The translations under genes were made by a program, and so were the position numbers. This document shows, in pieces, positions 9,974-18,916 of a stretch of DNA of 64,000 nt. Where the stretch lies: assembly GCF_004342115.1 (NCBI RefSeq), contig NZ_SMAC01000016.1, forward strand, positions 1 through 64,000, read 5' to 3'. The DNA is from Mannheimia haemolytica (GTDB lineage Bacteria > Pseudomonadota > Gammaproteobacteria > Enterobacterales > Pasteurellaceae). Each line of letters opens with the position of its first letter. Position 1 is the stretch's first letter. The notes below the pieces were generated by a model that saw only the letters and a program-made list of their open reading frames with translations, was not told the DNA's origin and ran no database searches.

Positions 9974-11260
9974 ATGAAATTATTCTCTCGTATATCGGGT
10001 GTAATAGGCATCTTTTCAGCATTATTGACAACTCAGGTGGTTGCTGATTCTGATGTGCGAATTTCTATTGATGAAGGTGTAAGTATGGCTCAGCCGATTG
10101 CGGTTGTGCCATTTAAAGCCAGCGGTGTGCCGGCAGATGTTGCACAAATTATTTCTGATGATTTGCGAAATAGTGGTAAATTTACACCGCTTGAACGCTC
10201 TCAAATGCCTGCTCAACCGGGATCAGCAGCGGAAGTGGTGGCAGATCAATGGAGTGCTATCGGTATTGATAATATTGTAGTTGGCCAAGTGAGTAGCACA
10301 GGTGGCGGTTATAATGTCGCTTATCAATTAATTGATACTCTTGGTACATCGGGTACAGCGGGTGGTGTCATTGCCCAAGGTTCATTTATTGTTCCGGCAG
10401 CCCAAATTCGTCAAGGTGCGCATACAGTAAGTGATGAGGTATTTGAAAAATTAACCCAAATTCGCGGTGCATTTAGAACTAAAATTGCGTATGTGGTTCA
10501 ACGTGGCGTATCATCGTATGAATTACGAGTATCTGATTATGATGGTTTTAATGCCTTTACTATTACAACCAGTAAAGAGCCTTTAATGTCGCCAGAGTGG
10601 TCACCAGATGGTAGCAGATTAGCTTATGTGACATTTGAAAATAAAAAAGCGCAGGTTGTTGTTCACGATATTCGTTCAGGTGCTCGCCGTGTAGTGGCAG
10701 CATTGAAAGGACATAATGGTGCGCCATCATTCTCTCCAGACGGTTCTCGCATTGCGTTTGCCTCAAATCAAGATGGTGAGTTAAATATTTATGTTGTAGG
10801 TAGTGGCGGTGGTACACCAAGTAAATTGACCGCTAATGCTGGAAATAATACTGAACCAAGCTGGTCTCCAGATGGTAGCACAATCTACTTTACGTCTGAC
10901 CGTGCAGGTTCTCCTCAAGTTTATAGAATGAGTTCATCAGGTGGTGGTGCTAGCCCAATGGGCGGTAGCGGTAGCTATAATGCGAAAGTATCATCTGATG
11001 GTAAGAATTTAATCATGATTGCCGGTGATAGAGTTGTGAAACGCGATCTCGCTTCAGGTGGCACAGAAGTACTGAGTTCAACTTTCTTAGACGAAAGTCC
11101 AAGTATTTCACCGAATGGCATTATGGTTATTTATAGCTCTACCAAAGGTACGAGTAAAGTGCTACAATTGGTGTCTGCAGATGGGCGTTTTAAAGCTAAT
11201 TTGCCTGGCGCAGGTGGACATTATAAATTCCCTGCATGGTCACCATACTTAACTAAATAA
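9974..11260 (+). CDS. tolB: Tol-Pal system periplasmic protein TolB
   Basis: 428 residues with a signal peptide, probable cleavage after QVVA near residue 24. An N-terminal alpha/beta domain is followed by a six-bladed beta-propeller whose WD40-like blades show repeated motifs of the type [24 protein letters not shown] and [12 protein letters not shown]. TolB binds Pal and TolA in the periplasm. It follows tolA by 15 bases and precedes pal by 26 bases. Confidence 0.97.
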   Translation: MKLFSRISGVIGIFSALLTTQVVADSDVRISIDEGVSMAQPIAVVPFKASGVPADVAQIISDDLRNSGKFTPLERSQMPAQPGSAAEVVADQWSAIGIDNIVVGQVSSTGGGYNVAYQLIDTLGTSGTAGGVIAQGSFIVPAAQIRQGAHTVSDEVFEKLTQIRGAFRTKIAYVVQRGVSSYELRVSDYDGFNAFTITTSKEPLMSPEWSPDGSRLAYVTFENKKAQVVVHDIRSGARRVVAALKGHNGAPSFSPDGSRIAFASNQDGELNIYVVGSGGGTPSKLTANAGNNTEPSWSPDGSTIYFTSDRAGSPQVYRMSSSGGGASPMGGSGSYNAKVSSDGKNLIMIAGDRVVKRDLASGGTEVLSSTFLDESPSISPNGIMVIYSSTKGTSKVLQLVSADGRFKANLPGAGGHYKFPAWSPYLTK

Positions 11261-11286
11261 TAATATTTCTCTATTAGGAGCAACAA

Positions 11287-11760
11287 ATGAAAAAATTTGC
11301 TAAAGTATTAATGGTAGCAGTACCAGCTTTCGCATTAGCAGCATGTAGCAGCTCATCAGATGATGCAGCAGCAAACGCAGCAGCAAATGCAGCAGCAAAT
11401 GCAGCAGGCGAATTCGGTGGTTTAACAGCTGAACAATTAAAAGCACAATACAACACTGTATACTTCGGTTTTGACAGCTATGCAGTTGAAGGTGAATACC
11501 GTCAATTATTAGACGCTCACGCTCAATTATTAGCAAAAACTCAAGGTAACGTAACTATTGCTGGTCACGCTGATGAGCGTGGTACTCCAGAGTACAACAT
11601 CGCATTAGGTCAACGTCGCGCAGATGCAGTTAAAGGTTACTTAGCAGCTAAAGGTGCTAACAACACTTCAACTGTTTCTTACGGTGAAGAGAAACCAGCA
11701 GTATTAGGTCACTCAGAAGCTGACTACGCGAAAAACCGTCGTGCAGTATTAGAATACTAA
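11287..11760 (+). CDS. pal: Peptidoglycan-associated lipoprotein Pal
   Basis: 157 residues. Signal peptide with lipobox LAAC (Cys20), a low-complexity Ala/Asn linker, then an OmpA-like peptidoglycan-binding domain from about residue 55 with the signature [20 protein letters not shown]. Pal is anchored in the outer membrane and ties it to the wall. The linker is encoded by three tandem 12-bp units at 11368-11403 (GCAGCAAAYGCA), which could vary in copy number. Last gene of the tol operon; a clear terminator follows. Confidence 0.97.
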   Translation: MKKFAKVLMVAVPAFALAACSSSSDDAAANAAANAAANAAGEFGGLTAEQLKAQYNTVYFGFDSYAVEGEYRQLLDAHAQLLAKTQGNVTIAGHADERGTPEYNIALGQRRADAVKGYLAAKGANNTSTVSYGEEKPAVLGHSEADYAKNRRAVLEY

Positions 11761-11781
11761 TTCTTAGTTGATTCTAAATTG

Positions 11782-11812
11782 AAGCCCTGAATAATCAGGG
11801 CTTTATTTTTAT
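11782..11812 (+). terminator. Terminator of tol-pal
   Basis: AAGCCCTGA (11782-11790) and TCAGGGCTT (11795-11803) form a 9-bp stem with a 4-base loop, followed by a T-rich run. Confidence 0.9.
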
Positions 11813-11828
11813 TAAAAGCCTTTATGCT

Positions 11829-12706
11829 ATGAATTTTTGGAATTCGCTCTCGCCGTTATTTAAAGCCATTTTTTGTGTGCTTTTGTCGGCACTAAGCTTT
11901 GCGATTATGGCTGCTTTTCTTCGTCTTTCGGGGGATGTACCGATTGCACAAAAAGCGATTTTTCGCAACGCACAGCATTGATAAGCGGTTATATTGTGTG
12001 GAAAAATCGCCAATTATTCTTTGGTTATGCAGAAAATCGTTTGTTATTATTAAGCCGTTCCATCACCGGGTTATTGGGGATTTTATGTGGTGTATATATC
12101 ATCGATCACCTTGTGCTAAGTGATGTCGATATGATTGGCAAACTCACGTCGTTCATTTTAATTATTCTTTCTGCGATTTTTTTAAAAGAGAGAGCATCTC
12201 TCCTGCAATGGATTTTATGCCTTATTGCCTTTATCGGGGCACTTTTTATTATCAAACCGGCAGTTGATATTCGCTTTATGCCTTATCTGGTTGGCGTGAT
12301 TGGCTCTGTGTTTGCAGCCATTGCCTATTTATGCTTAAGGTTATTGGCAAAAACCAAAAAAGTAGAATCACCTAATACCATTGTTTTCTTTTTTTCTGCC
12401 TTTTCGACCTTGATATTATTGCCTTTTGTCGCCATTGATTATGTAGTGCTAACCAATTTACAGACAATCTACTTAGTGTTAGCAGGGGTAACTTCAGCGG
12501 TCGGGCAGTTTTGTGTAACTACCGCCTATAAATATGCGGCGGCGAAAGACATCTCAATTTATAGTTATGCCTCTGTGCTATTTAGTGCAATTTTAGGGTT
12601 GTTGTTCTTTGAACAATACCCGGATATGTTGAGTTGGCTAGGTTATGCAATTATTTTTGTCTCAAGCTGGCTTATGTTTGTATTAACTAAAAAGCAATCA
12701 AAGTAA
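11829..12706 (+). pseudogene. EamA/DMT-family transporter, frameshifted
   Basis: Restored length about 292 residues with roughly ten membrane helices in two EamA halves (drug/metabolite transporter superfamily). The ATG at 11829 opens MNFWNSLSPLFKAIFCV and reads to ...KAIFRNAQH then TGA at 11979-11981. The remaining protein (ALISGYIVWKNRQ onward) continues in another frame to 12706. A single-base loss near 11970-11974 best explains it, because the family usually has an FRN motif here followed by a hydrophobic helix. A sixth T in the run at 11959-11963 would also restore the frame. The substrate cannot be told. It may be a true pseudogene or a sequence error. Confidence 0.75.
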
Positions 12707-12753
12707 AATTTTGTTAGAATAACGTTTATTCATTTCTATAAAAGGATAAAAAA

Positions 12754-13611
12754 ATGCAATTTATCGGAAAAATAGTCGGTTTTTTCTTGGGCTATCAGCT
12801 TTTTCACGGTTTATTTGGTGGGATACTTGGCGCTTTTATCGGGCATTTAGCCGATAAAAAACTCTATGAATTAGGTTCAGTTCGTTCAAGTCTTTTCGGT
12901 AAAAATTTAACTCGCCAATCGCTTTTCACCCAAACCACTTTTGCGGTGTTGGGGCATATTGCGAAAGCAAAAGGGCGTGTTACTGAAGCGGATATTGAAT
13001 TAGCCCGAGCGTTAATGGCTCGCTTAAAATTAGATAGTGCAGCCCAGCAATTAGCGCAAAATGCCTTTACCTTAGGTAAAGAGCCTGACTTCCCGTTACG
13101 CCAAGTCATTCAAGAGTTCAGAGAAGCCTGTGGGGCAAGAACTGACTTATTACGTTTCTTTGTCGAAGTGCAAATGCAGGCAGCCTTGCAAGATGGGCAA
13201 CTTGATGTGAACGAGCAACAAATTCTGTTTACGATTGCCGAAACAATGGGAATGTCTCGCTTCCAATTTGAGCAGATGATCGCAATGATTATGGCAGCTC
13301 AACAATTCCGCAATGGTGGCTATTATCAGCAAAATGGGAGTTATCATCAGCAATCTCAAGGTGGCTATCAGGGCAGTTATCAGCAGCCTGCACAACCAAG
13401 CATTGAGGCAGCCTATACCGTATTAGGCGTAACCGCACAAGACGATCAAAATACAGTGAAACGGGCTTATCGTAAGTTAATGAACGAACATCACCCGGAT
13501 AAATTAGCCGCTAAAGGTTTGCCTGATGAGATGATGGAGTTGGCAAAAGAGAAAGCTCAACAAATTCAAGCGGCGTACGATTTAATTTGTAAAGTGAAAG
13601 AGTGGAAATAA
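12754..13611 (+). CDS. djlA: Membrane-anchored DnaJ-like co-chaperone DjlA
   Basis: 285 residues. One Gly-rich N-terminal membrane helix (residues 5-32) is followed by a TerB-like helical domain (about 55-180) and a Gln/Gly/Tyr-rich linker. A C-terminal J domain holds the HPD motif in NEHHPDKLAAKG near residue 247. DjlA stimulates DnaK at the cytoplasmic face of the inner membrane. AAAGGA precedes the ATG. Its stop overlaps the start of the next gene (TAATG), so the two are coupled. Confidence 0.93.
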   Translation: MQFIGKIVGFFLGYQLFHGLFGGILGAFIGHLADKKLYELGSVRSSLFGKNLTRQSLFTQTTFAVLGHIAKAKGRVTEADIELARALMARLKLDSAAQQLAQNAFTLGKEPDFPLRQVIQEFREACGARTDLLRFFVEVQMQAALQDGQLDVNEQQILFTIAETMGMSRFQFEQMIAMIMAAQQFRNGGYYQQNGSYHQQSQGGYQGSYQQPAQPSIEAAYTVLGVTAQDDQNTVKRAYRKLMNEHHPDKLAAKGLPDEMMELAKEKAQQIQAAYDLICKVKEWK

Positions 13612-14237
13612 TGGATTCACGCTCGCATATCATCCCTCTATTTTTAGCGATTGTTATTACCGTGATTGCGGTTTGGTCAGGGTTAAATCCGACAGACCGC
13701 GCAGTTTGGTATGCGGAAGTGATACCGATTTTTATCGTTTTTGCCCTTTTAATTATCACTTACCCTAAATTTCAGTTTAGTGGGTTAGCTTATTTTTTGA
13801 TGTCGCTTTGGCTGATTATGCACTTGATCGGGGCAAAATATACCTTTGCCAATGTGCCGTTTGAGTGGGCAAATCAATTTCTAACCCCGATTTTAGGTGA
13901 AGATCGTAACCATTTTGATCGAGTAGCACATTACATTATCGGTTTTTACAGCTTCCCGATGGCAGAATGGTTACTGCGTAAACGCAAGTGCGGAATGGGC
14001 GTAGCATTTTTCTTCTCGCTGTTTTTCATTATGTCGGTGGCGGCAGCTTACGAAATTATTGAATGGCAATATGCCGTGATTGAAGGTGGCAATGCCGGCG
14101 TGGAATTTCTAGGCTCGCAAGGGGATATTTGGGACGCTCAAAAAGATATGCTTGCGGATACTCTTGGGGCATTAACCGCACTGATGATTTACCTGATCGC
14201 TCGCCCCGATTTGCGCATTCACGATAGACATTTTTAA
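13611..14237 (+). CDS. DUF2238 membrane protein, YjdF-like
   Basis: 208 residues from the ATG that overlaps the djlA stop; a GTG three codons upstream is less likely. Six or so hydrophobic segments. The conserved stretches HFDRVAHYIIGFY, AYEIIEWQYAVI and QGDIWDAQKDMLADTLGA, rich in Asp, His and Glu near the membrane, fit the YjdF/DUF2238 family of inner-membrane proteins of unknown function. Coupling to djlA suggests joint expression but not a role. A convergent uptake-word terminator follows. Confidence 0.75.
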   Translation: MDSRSHIIPLFLAIVITVIAVWSGLNPTDRAVWYAEVIPIFIVFALLIITYPKFQFSGLAYFLMSLWLIMHLIGAKYTFANVPFEWANQFLTPILGEDRNHFDRVAHYIIGFYSFPMAEWLLRKRKCGMGVAFFFSLFFIMSVAAAYEIIEWQYAVIEGGNAGVEFLGSQGDIWDAQKDMLADTLGALTALMIYLIARPDLRIHDRHF

Positions 14238-14241
14238 CCTT

Positions 14242-14310
14242 CAAGCGGTTGTTTCTTGCCAATTTTTTGCAAAATGTTGAGAAAAAATAACCGCTTGTAT
14301 TTTTTATTTT
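14242..14310 (+). terminator. Convergent uptake-word pair acting as terminator
   Basis: CAAGCGGTT (14242-14250) and AACCGCTTG (14289-14297) pair across a 38-base loop and are followed by TATTTTTTATTTT. Paired uptake signals often double as terminators in this family. Confidence 0.7.
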
Positions 14311-14314
14311 ACCA

Positions 14315-15268
14315 ATGAATCCAATTCCTAACGTTATTCTTGCCCCGATGCAAGGGGTTTTAGACCCTTTTGTCCGCAACCTTTTAACTTCAGTGAATGA
14401 CTACGATCTCTGTATTTCCGAATTTGTGCGAGTGGTCGATCAACGTTTACCGAAGAAAACCTTTTATCGCCTAGCCCCTGAGCTATATCAAGGCGGATTA
14501 ACCGATTCCGGCACACCAGTGCGGGTACAGCTTTTAGGGCAACACCCACAGTGGCTGGCAGAAAATGCAGCTCTTGCCATTGAGCTTGGTTCACACGGGG
14601 TAGATCTCAACTGTGGCTGCCCCTCTAAAACGGTAAATGGCAGCAATGGTGGGGCTTCGTTATTAAAAGATCCGGAACTGATTTATCGTGCAACCAAAGC
14701 GATGCGTGAAGCTGTGCCAAGCGATAAAATCGTTTCCGTAAAAGTGCGATTAGGTTGGGATTCCGTTAGCCAATGTTTTGAAATTGCCGATGCGGTAGAA
14801 CAGGGCGGAGCGAATGAAATTACCGTTCACGGGCGAACCAAAGTTGATGGTTATCGAGCAGAAAGAATTAATTGGCAGGCGATTGGCGAAATTCAACAAC
14901 GGCTGTCTATTCCTGTTATCGCCAACGGCGAAATTTGGGATTTTGAATCGGCGAAAAATTGCCAAAAAATAACCGCTTGCAAGGCATTAATGATGGGGCG
15001 TGGGGCGTTAAACACACCGAATTTAAGCAAAGTGGTGAAATATAATGTTCCGAAAATGGCGTGGAATGAAGTGCTACAGCTATTGTTTAAGTACGTTCAG
15101 ATGGAAAATCAGTTTGATACCGGTTTTTACCACGTTGCTCGCATCAAACAATGGCTACGTTATTTGGATAAAGAATATCCTCAAGCGGTAGAATTATTTG
15201 ATATCTTGAAAACCGAACACGGCTATGATGGTCTAAAAGCACATATTGAAAAGGCAGTGGAGGAATAA
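14315..15268 (+). CDS. dusC: tRNA-dihydrouridine(16) synthase DusC
   Basis: 317 residues. FMN-dependent Dus family enzyme reducing uridine to dihydrouridine in the D-loop of tRNA; the DusC type modifies U16. Visible: the FMN-binding start [11 protein letters not shown], the catalytic cysteine in [15 protein letters not shown] near residue 100, and [16 protein letters not shown]. The N-terminal [10 protein letters not shown] favours DusC over DusA or DusB. The stop overlaps the start of ycjF (TAATG). Confidence 0.92.
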   Translation: MNPIPNVILAPMQGVLDPFVRNLLTSVNDYDLCISEFVRVVDQRLPKKTFYRLAPELYQGGLTDSGTPVRVQLLGQHPQWLAENAALAIELGSHGVDLNCGCPSKTVNGSNGGASLLKDPELIYRATKAMREAVPSDKIVSVKVRLGWDSVSQCFEIADAVEQGGANEITVHGRTKVDGYRAERINWQAIGEIQQRLSIPVIANGEIWDFESAKNCQKITACKALMMGRGALNTPNLSKVVKYNVPKMAWNEVLQLLFKYVQMENQFDTGFYHVARIKQWLRYLDKEYPQAVELFDILKTEHGYDGLKAHIEKAVEE

Positions 15269-16314
15269 TGAGTAAGCAAATTTTTAATGAAGAAGAGCTA
15301 AAAACAACCGAGCATTTTGAACCTAAACAAGAGTTTGATCTCGAAAATGCGATTATTGAAGAAGAGGAAAAAGCAGTTGAGGCGGAGCTGATTATTGAAG
15401 AAAGCCTTAAGCCTTCCCGCTTTTGGATTCGAGTACTACTTGCCACACTTGCCTTGTTTGGCGTGGCGGTAATTGCTCAAAGTATTCAGTGGTTGATTGA
15501 TACGTTCCAGCAAAGAGAGTGGATCTATTTTGCGTTCTCGATAGTCTTTTTTATTGTCAGCTTGTTGGGCGTTGGGGCGATTATTTCCGAATGGCGAAAG
15601 TTGGTGTATTTGCGAAATCATCAGAAAAATCAACAAATGAGTAACCAATTATTGCTGGAACAGCTGCCTTCCAATGATGGCGAACAAGCGGTCAAATTTT
15701 GCGAAAATATTGCAAATCAGCTTAATCACTTGCCGAGCATTGCTCAAGCCGAGCAACTTTGGAAAAGCGAACTGAACGAGGCTTATAATGCCAAAGAGGT
15801 ACTATATCTGTTTAGCGAAAATGTGCTAAAGCCGATAGATAAACAGGTTAAGCAGATGATTTCCCGCAATGCGGCAGAAAATGCGGTGATTGTGGCGGTT
15901 AGCCCGCTGGCAATAGTTGATGTGTTGTTAATGGCGGCAAGAAATATCGCTTTAGTGAATAAAATTACCAAAGCCTATGGAATGGAATTGGGTTATATCA
16001 GCCGCTTAAAACTGTTCAAAATGGTGCTGAAAAATATGGTGTTCGCCGGTGCAACCGAAATCGCTACTGATGTTGGAATGGATTTCTTCTCGCAAAACCT
16101 TACGGCGAAATTATCGCTCCGTGCCGCACAAGGTATTGGTGTGGGTTTACTCACTGCTCGCCTTGGCATTAAAGCAATGGAATTTTGTCGTCCTGTTGCT
16201 TTTCAAGCGAATGAGAAGCCAAGAATTTCAGCTATTCGTCAGGAGTTGCTTACTTCGGTCAAAAATACGGTATTTGCTAAAACAGAAACGAAAGAAAAAG
16301 TGTTCTCTGATTAG
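15268..16314 (+). CDS. ycjF: YcjF family membrane protein (TIGR01620/DUF697)
   Basis: 348 residues, close to the 353 of E. coli YcjF. An acidic N-terminal 50 residues is followed by two membrane helices (about 53-73 and 80-105). The C-terminal DUF697-like domain carries further hydrophobic helices near residues 205-230 and 250-300. In many gammaproteobacteria it sits beside the GTPase ycjX, which is absent here; instead it is coupled to dusC. Function not established. Confidence 0.8.
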   Translation: MSKQIFNEEELKTTEHFEPKQEFDLENAIIEEEEKAVEAELIIEESLKPSRFWIRVLLATLALFGVAVIAQSIQWLIDTFQQREWIYFAFSIVFFIVSLLGVGAIISEWRKLVYLRNHQKNQQMSNQLLLEQLPSNDGEQAVKFCENIANQLNHLPSIAQAEQLWKSELNEAYNAKEVLYLFSENVLKPIDKQVKQMISRNAAENAVIVAVSPLAIVDVLLMAARNIALVNKITKAYGMELGYISRLKLFKMVLKNMVFAGATEIATDVGMDFFSQNLTAKLSLRAAQGIGVGLLTARLGIKAMEFCRPVAFQANEKPRISAIRQELLTSVKNTVFAKTETKEKVFSD

Positions 16315-16324
16315 AAAATGCTAT

Positions 16325-16350
16325 GGGCGGACAATGTTCCGCCCTTAATA
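16325..16350. terminator. Bidirectional terminator
   Basis: GGGCGGA (16325-16331) and TCCGCCC (16338-16344) with a 6-base loop lie between the convergent ycjF and histidine phosphatase genes. AT-rich tracts flank both sides. Confidence 0.65.
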
Positions 16351-17010
16351 TTATCGTTTGTATTGGCTTGTTGGCACATTATCCAAATGGTCGGTATTAT
16401 TAAATTCCAGCACCGTTACTTTGCCATTCTCTACTTCTACTTTCGTAATGGCAGTATTGAACACAAAGCTATGTTTTTCTTCATTGCGGAAATCTTGCCA
16501 CGCAATGCCTTTTAACACAGCCGTGAGTAAGGTTAAGGTCATACCATGTGAAACAATCAGCACTTTGCCGTCATTTTGGTGTAGCTCGGCGATTTGATTG
16601 AACGCCTGAGTCACCCGTTGATAAAGTTGCTCAAATCGCTCGCCACCGTTTGCTTTTGCCAGATATTCTGCCGGTGTACGTTTCATCACCCAATATTCAT
16701 CATTTTCTTGCAAATCGACAGATTTCATTCCTTCCCAGCTGCCAAAATCAAATTCATTCAAGCCTTTATGATGAAAATGCGGAATATTACTGCGTTCATT
16801 TTCTGCTAAAATGTAGTTTGCGGTATCTTGAGCCCGTTTCTGCATACTGGAATAGGCGGCGGTAAACGGAATATGTTTTAACGCAATGCCGGTTTTCTTC
16901 GCTCCGATAATCCCTTCTTCTACTAAAGCGGAATCGCCCGAGCCTTGTAATCTGCCTTCCAAATTCCACACGGTTCTGCCGTGTCGTACTAAATAAATGG
17001 TAACAGCCAT
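16351..17010 (-). CDS. Histidine phosphatase family protein (GpmB-like)
   Basis: 219 residues from the ATG at 17010, chosen because it gives MAVTIYLVRHGRTVWN and has GGAA upstream; the open frame continues further upstream without a sensible N-terminus. The catalytic phosphohistidine is in LVRHGRT. Partner residues are Arg in YSSMQKRAQDTA, Glu in NEFDFGSWEG and a second His in VSHGMTLT. The substrate could be a phosphosugar, phosphoglycerate or another phosphoester; sequence alone cannot say. It is divergent from the pseudouridine synthase, 48 bases away. Confidence 0.85.
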   Translation of the reverse strand: MAVTIYLVRHGRTVWNLEGRLQGSGDSALVEEGIIGAKKTGIALKHIPFTAAYSSMQKRAQDTANYILAENERSNIPHFHHKGLNEFDFGSWEGMKSVDLQENDEYWVMKRTPAEYLAKANGGERFEQLYQRVTQAFNQIAELHQNDGKVLIVSHGMTLTLLTAVLKGIAWQDFRNEEKHSFVFNTAITKVEVENGKVTVLEFNNTDHLDNVPTSQYKR

Positions 17011-17058
17011 TGTAATTTCCTTGCTAAAATAGTCAAAAATTGGAAGGATTATAGCAAA

Positions 17059-17712
17059 ATGACCCCAACATTGCCTATTTGTTATCAACATCGTGATTTT
17101 ATTATTATCAATAAGCCGGAAGGCTTGAGTGTGCATAAAGATGAGGCTGAAATCGGCTTAACGGAATTAGTGGCTCGCCAACTGAATGTAAAGCAGGTTT
17201 GGCTGGTTCACCGTCTGGATAAAATCACCTCAGGTTTACTGATTTTAGCGTTGAATAAAGAGGCGGCAGCAAGGTTTTACCATTTATTTGAACAGCATAA
17301 AATCTACAAAACCTATTGGGCATTAAGCGATAAAAAGCCGAAGAAAAAGCAGGGTAGAATTGTTGGCGATATGCAAAAAAGCAGAAATGGAGCGTGGAAA
17401 TTATGCCACAGTAAGGAAAACCCGGCAGTAACGCAATTTATTTCTCATTCTGTTGAAGACTCGCTCAGGCATTTTATTTTGCAACCCAAAACAGGCAAAA
17501 CTCACCAATTAAGAGTGGCAATGAAAAGTTTGGGCAGCCCGATTTTAGGTGATAAACTCTATTCAGGTAGCCAAGCCGACCGTGTTTATTTGCACGCTTA
17601 TCAGCTTGATTTTGAATACGAAAATGAGAAAATCTCAGTGCAAGCCTTGCCGACAAGCGGTCATTTTTGGCAAAAAATTTGCAAATCCAATCACATCAAA
17701 CACGGAGAATAG
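17059..17712 (+). CDS. RluA-type RNA pseudouridine synthase (TIGR01621-like)
   Basis: 217 residues, a short RluA-family enzyme without an S4 domain. The catalytic motif HRLDKITSGLL contains the essential Asp (near residue 54). The second family block GKTHQLRVAMKSLGSPILGD is complete. The RNA target is unknown; the compact form resembles the TIGR01621 subgroup found in Pasteurellaceae, Vibrio and Shewanella. The gene ends in a partial uptake word (ACAAGCGGTCATTTT at about 17653). The GST start follows after one base. Confidence 0.85.
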   Translation: MTPTLPICYQHRDFIIINKPEGLSVHKDEAEIGLTELVARQLNVKQVWLVHRLDKITSGLLILALNKEAAARFYHLFEQHKIYKTYWALSDKKPKKKQGRIVGDMQKSRNGAWKLCHSKENPAVTQFISHSVEDSLRHFILQPKTGKTHQLRVAMKSLGSPILGDKLYSGSQADRVYLHAYQLDFEYENEKISVQALPTSGHFWQKICKSNHIKHGE

Positions 17713-17713
17713 T

Positions 17714-18334
17714 ATGAAACTTTGGTACTCAACCACCAGCCCTTTCGCCCGCAAAGCCCTTGCGGTGATTAAACACCACCAATTAGACGATAAAGTCGAA
17801 ATGTTGCGGGTGACAAAAGCAATGGATCCAAATTCGCCACATAATCAAGATAACCCGTTAGGACGTATTCCTGCCCTACAACGCAACTGCGGACGTTGGC
17901 TTTTCGGTAGTTTGTTAATTAGCGAATATCTTGACCAAAAAGGCAATAACACTCCACTGTTACCTAAAGAGGGTAAACCTCGCTGGGCAGTGTTGGCATT
18001 ACATAATTTGGCGGACGGCATTATGGAAAATACGATGCCAACTTTATTACAAGAACGTATGGCTCGCCCCGAGAATGAATGGTGGGTCAGCCGCCACGAG
18101 CAATTAATGGAACGCAATATCCGTTCGTTCAGACAATTAGAAGAGGCATTGCAAGAGTTTGGCACAGAGCTGAATTTAGGCACATTAACCGCAGTAGCAT
18201 TAATTGACTGGTGGGCATTCCGCTTAGATAAGATAGGCTACGATCTTGCAAAAAATTACCCAAATTTAACCGCTTGGGCAGAGGAAATGAATAATAAATA
18301 CGCCATTCTGGCAGAGACTAAGCCGAGCATGTAG
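17714..18334 (+). CDS. Glutathione S-transferase family protein (YibF-like)
   Basis: 206 residues from the ATG at 17714, which has GGAG upstream; a much longer frame in the same register is an artefact. An N-terminal thioredoxin-like domain begins MKLWYSTTSPFARKAL, with the usual NPLGRIPAL loop, then an all-helical C-terminal domain. It resembles E. coli YibF in length and layout. Substrate unknown. It sits one base after the pseudouridine synthase gene, so the two are likely co-transcribed, ending at the palindrome 18349-18386. Confidence 0.85.
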   Translation: MKLWYSTTSPFARKALAVIKHHQLDDKVEMLRVTKAMDPNSPHNQDNPLGRIPALQRNCGRWLFGSLLISEYLDQKGNNTPLLPKEGKPRWAVLALHNLADGIMENTMPTLLQERMARPENEWWVSRHEQLMERNIRSFRQLEEALQEFGTELNLGTLTAVALIDWWAFRLDKIGYDLAKNYPNLTAWAEEMNNKYAILAETKPSM

Positions 18335-18348
18335 AGATTTGACATAGA

Positions 18349-18386
18349 AAATAAAGGCATTGAGTTATAACTCAATGCCTTTATTT
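18349..18386. terminator. Perfect 38-bp palindrome, bidirectional terminator
   Basis: A fully self-complementary sequence with two 19-base arms, ending in AAATAAAGG/CCTTTATTT, sits between the convergent GST and XRE genes. It overlaps the last codons of the XRE gene by 6 bases. Confidence 0.85.
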
Positions 18387-18638
18387 ATGAGGAAATTGTT
18401 GTTCAATTTCTTGCAATACAGATAAAGGATCTAAATCTAACCCTTTGCAATAAGCGATAAATTCAAAAATATCTAATCTGCGATCTCCTGTTTCTACTTT
18501 TCCGATAAATGAGTAAAGAACGCCCATTTTTTCTCCTAATGTGCGTTGTGTTAGCCCTAGTTCCAAACGGCGTTTTAAGAATAGTTCTCTTAACCAAATA
18601 TGCTCGCTGGAATGTATTGATAATCTAAGATTTTTCAT
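18381..18638 (-). CDS. XRE-family transcriptional regulator
   Basis: 85 residues. A single helix-turn-helix of the Cro/C1 type spans about residues 16-70, with the core LGLTQRTLGEKMGVLYSFIGKVETGDRRL. It is a small DNA-binding repressor-like protein with no extra sensor domain. Upstream lie two inverted repeats sharing ACCT/AGGT, likely its operators, and then a 22-codon membrane ORF reading away. This layout resembles a self-regulating two-gene module, but no toxin or restriction partner is recognisable. Confidence 0.8.
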   Translation of the reverse strand: MKNLRLSIHSSEHIWLRELFLKRRLELGLTQRTLGEKMGVLYSFIGKVETGDRRLDIFEFIAYCKGLDLDPLSVLQEIEQQFPHK

Positions 18639-18641
18639 TGC

Positions 18642-18684
18642 ACCTATATTAGGTACAAATAATGTTGAACCTTTTTTAGGTTCA
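18642..18684. promoter_or_regulatory. Paired operator-like palindromes upstream of XRE gene
   Basis: ACCTA-TAT-TAGGT at 18642-18654 overlaps the leader directly before the XRE start. TGAACCT (18666-18672) and AGGTTCA (18678-18684) with a 5-base spacer form the second. Both share the ACCT...AGGT core, and their centres are about 27 bases apart. This is typical of cooperative repressor binding in a divergent promoter. Confidence 0.55.
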
Positions 18685-18735
18685 TTATATAATTAATTTG
18701 TAGTTACATTACCACATTTTATAGGGAGAATAAGT

Positions 18736-18804
18736 ATGCCTGATTTTATTATCGTCAGTGTAGTTGCACTCGTGATTTTACTATTAATATCATTATTTAT
18801 TTAA
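18736..18804 (+). CDS. Putative 22-residue membrane peptide
   Basis: ATG at 18736 with a strong TAGGGAGAA ribosome site 5 bases upstream. The product starts MPDFIIVSVV and is almost entirely hydrophobic, enough for a single membrane helix, and ends at TAA. The strong ribosome site, the XRE gene and the operator-like palindromes argue that it is real. Such peptides can be toxins, small regulators or transporter partners; no function can be assigned. The ORF is too short to exclude chance. Confidence 0.45.
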   Translation: MPDFIIVSVVALVILLLISLFI

Positions 18805-18880
18805 TCTATAGGTTTTTAAATTTATAAAAAAGCTAGCTTAATGATCATTGTTTTTTTGAGGTGTATAGTTCCCTTAAATG

Positions 18881-18902
18881 GCACAAGCGTGGACGCTTGC
18901 GC
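18881..18902. repeat. 22-bp palindromic repeat, copy 1
   Basis: The unit begins GCACAAGCGT and ends GCTTGCGC, and is itself almost palindromic (AAGCGT-GG-ACGCTT). Identical copies occur at 24204-24225 (inverted) and 24243-24264. It lies just after the yheS stop codon in minus-strand terms and may contribute to termination. Confidence 0.7.
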
Positions 18903-18916
18903 TATCTTGTAGAACC

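Noticed and set aside
17549-17713. Long N-terminal extension of the GST gene
   Set aside because: It overlaps the pseudouridine synthase gene in another frame; the ATG at 17714 has a ribosome site and gives a normal GST start.
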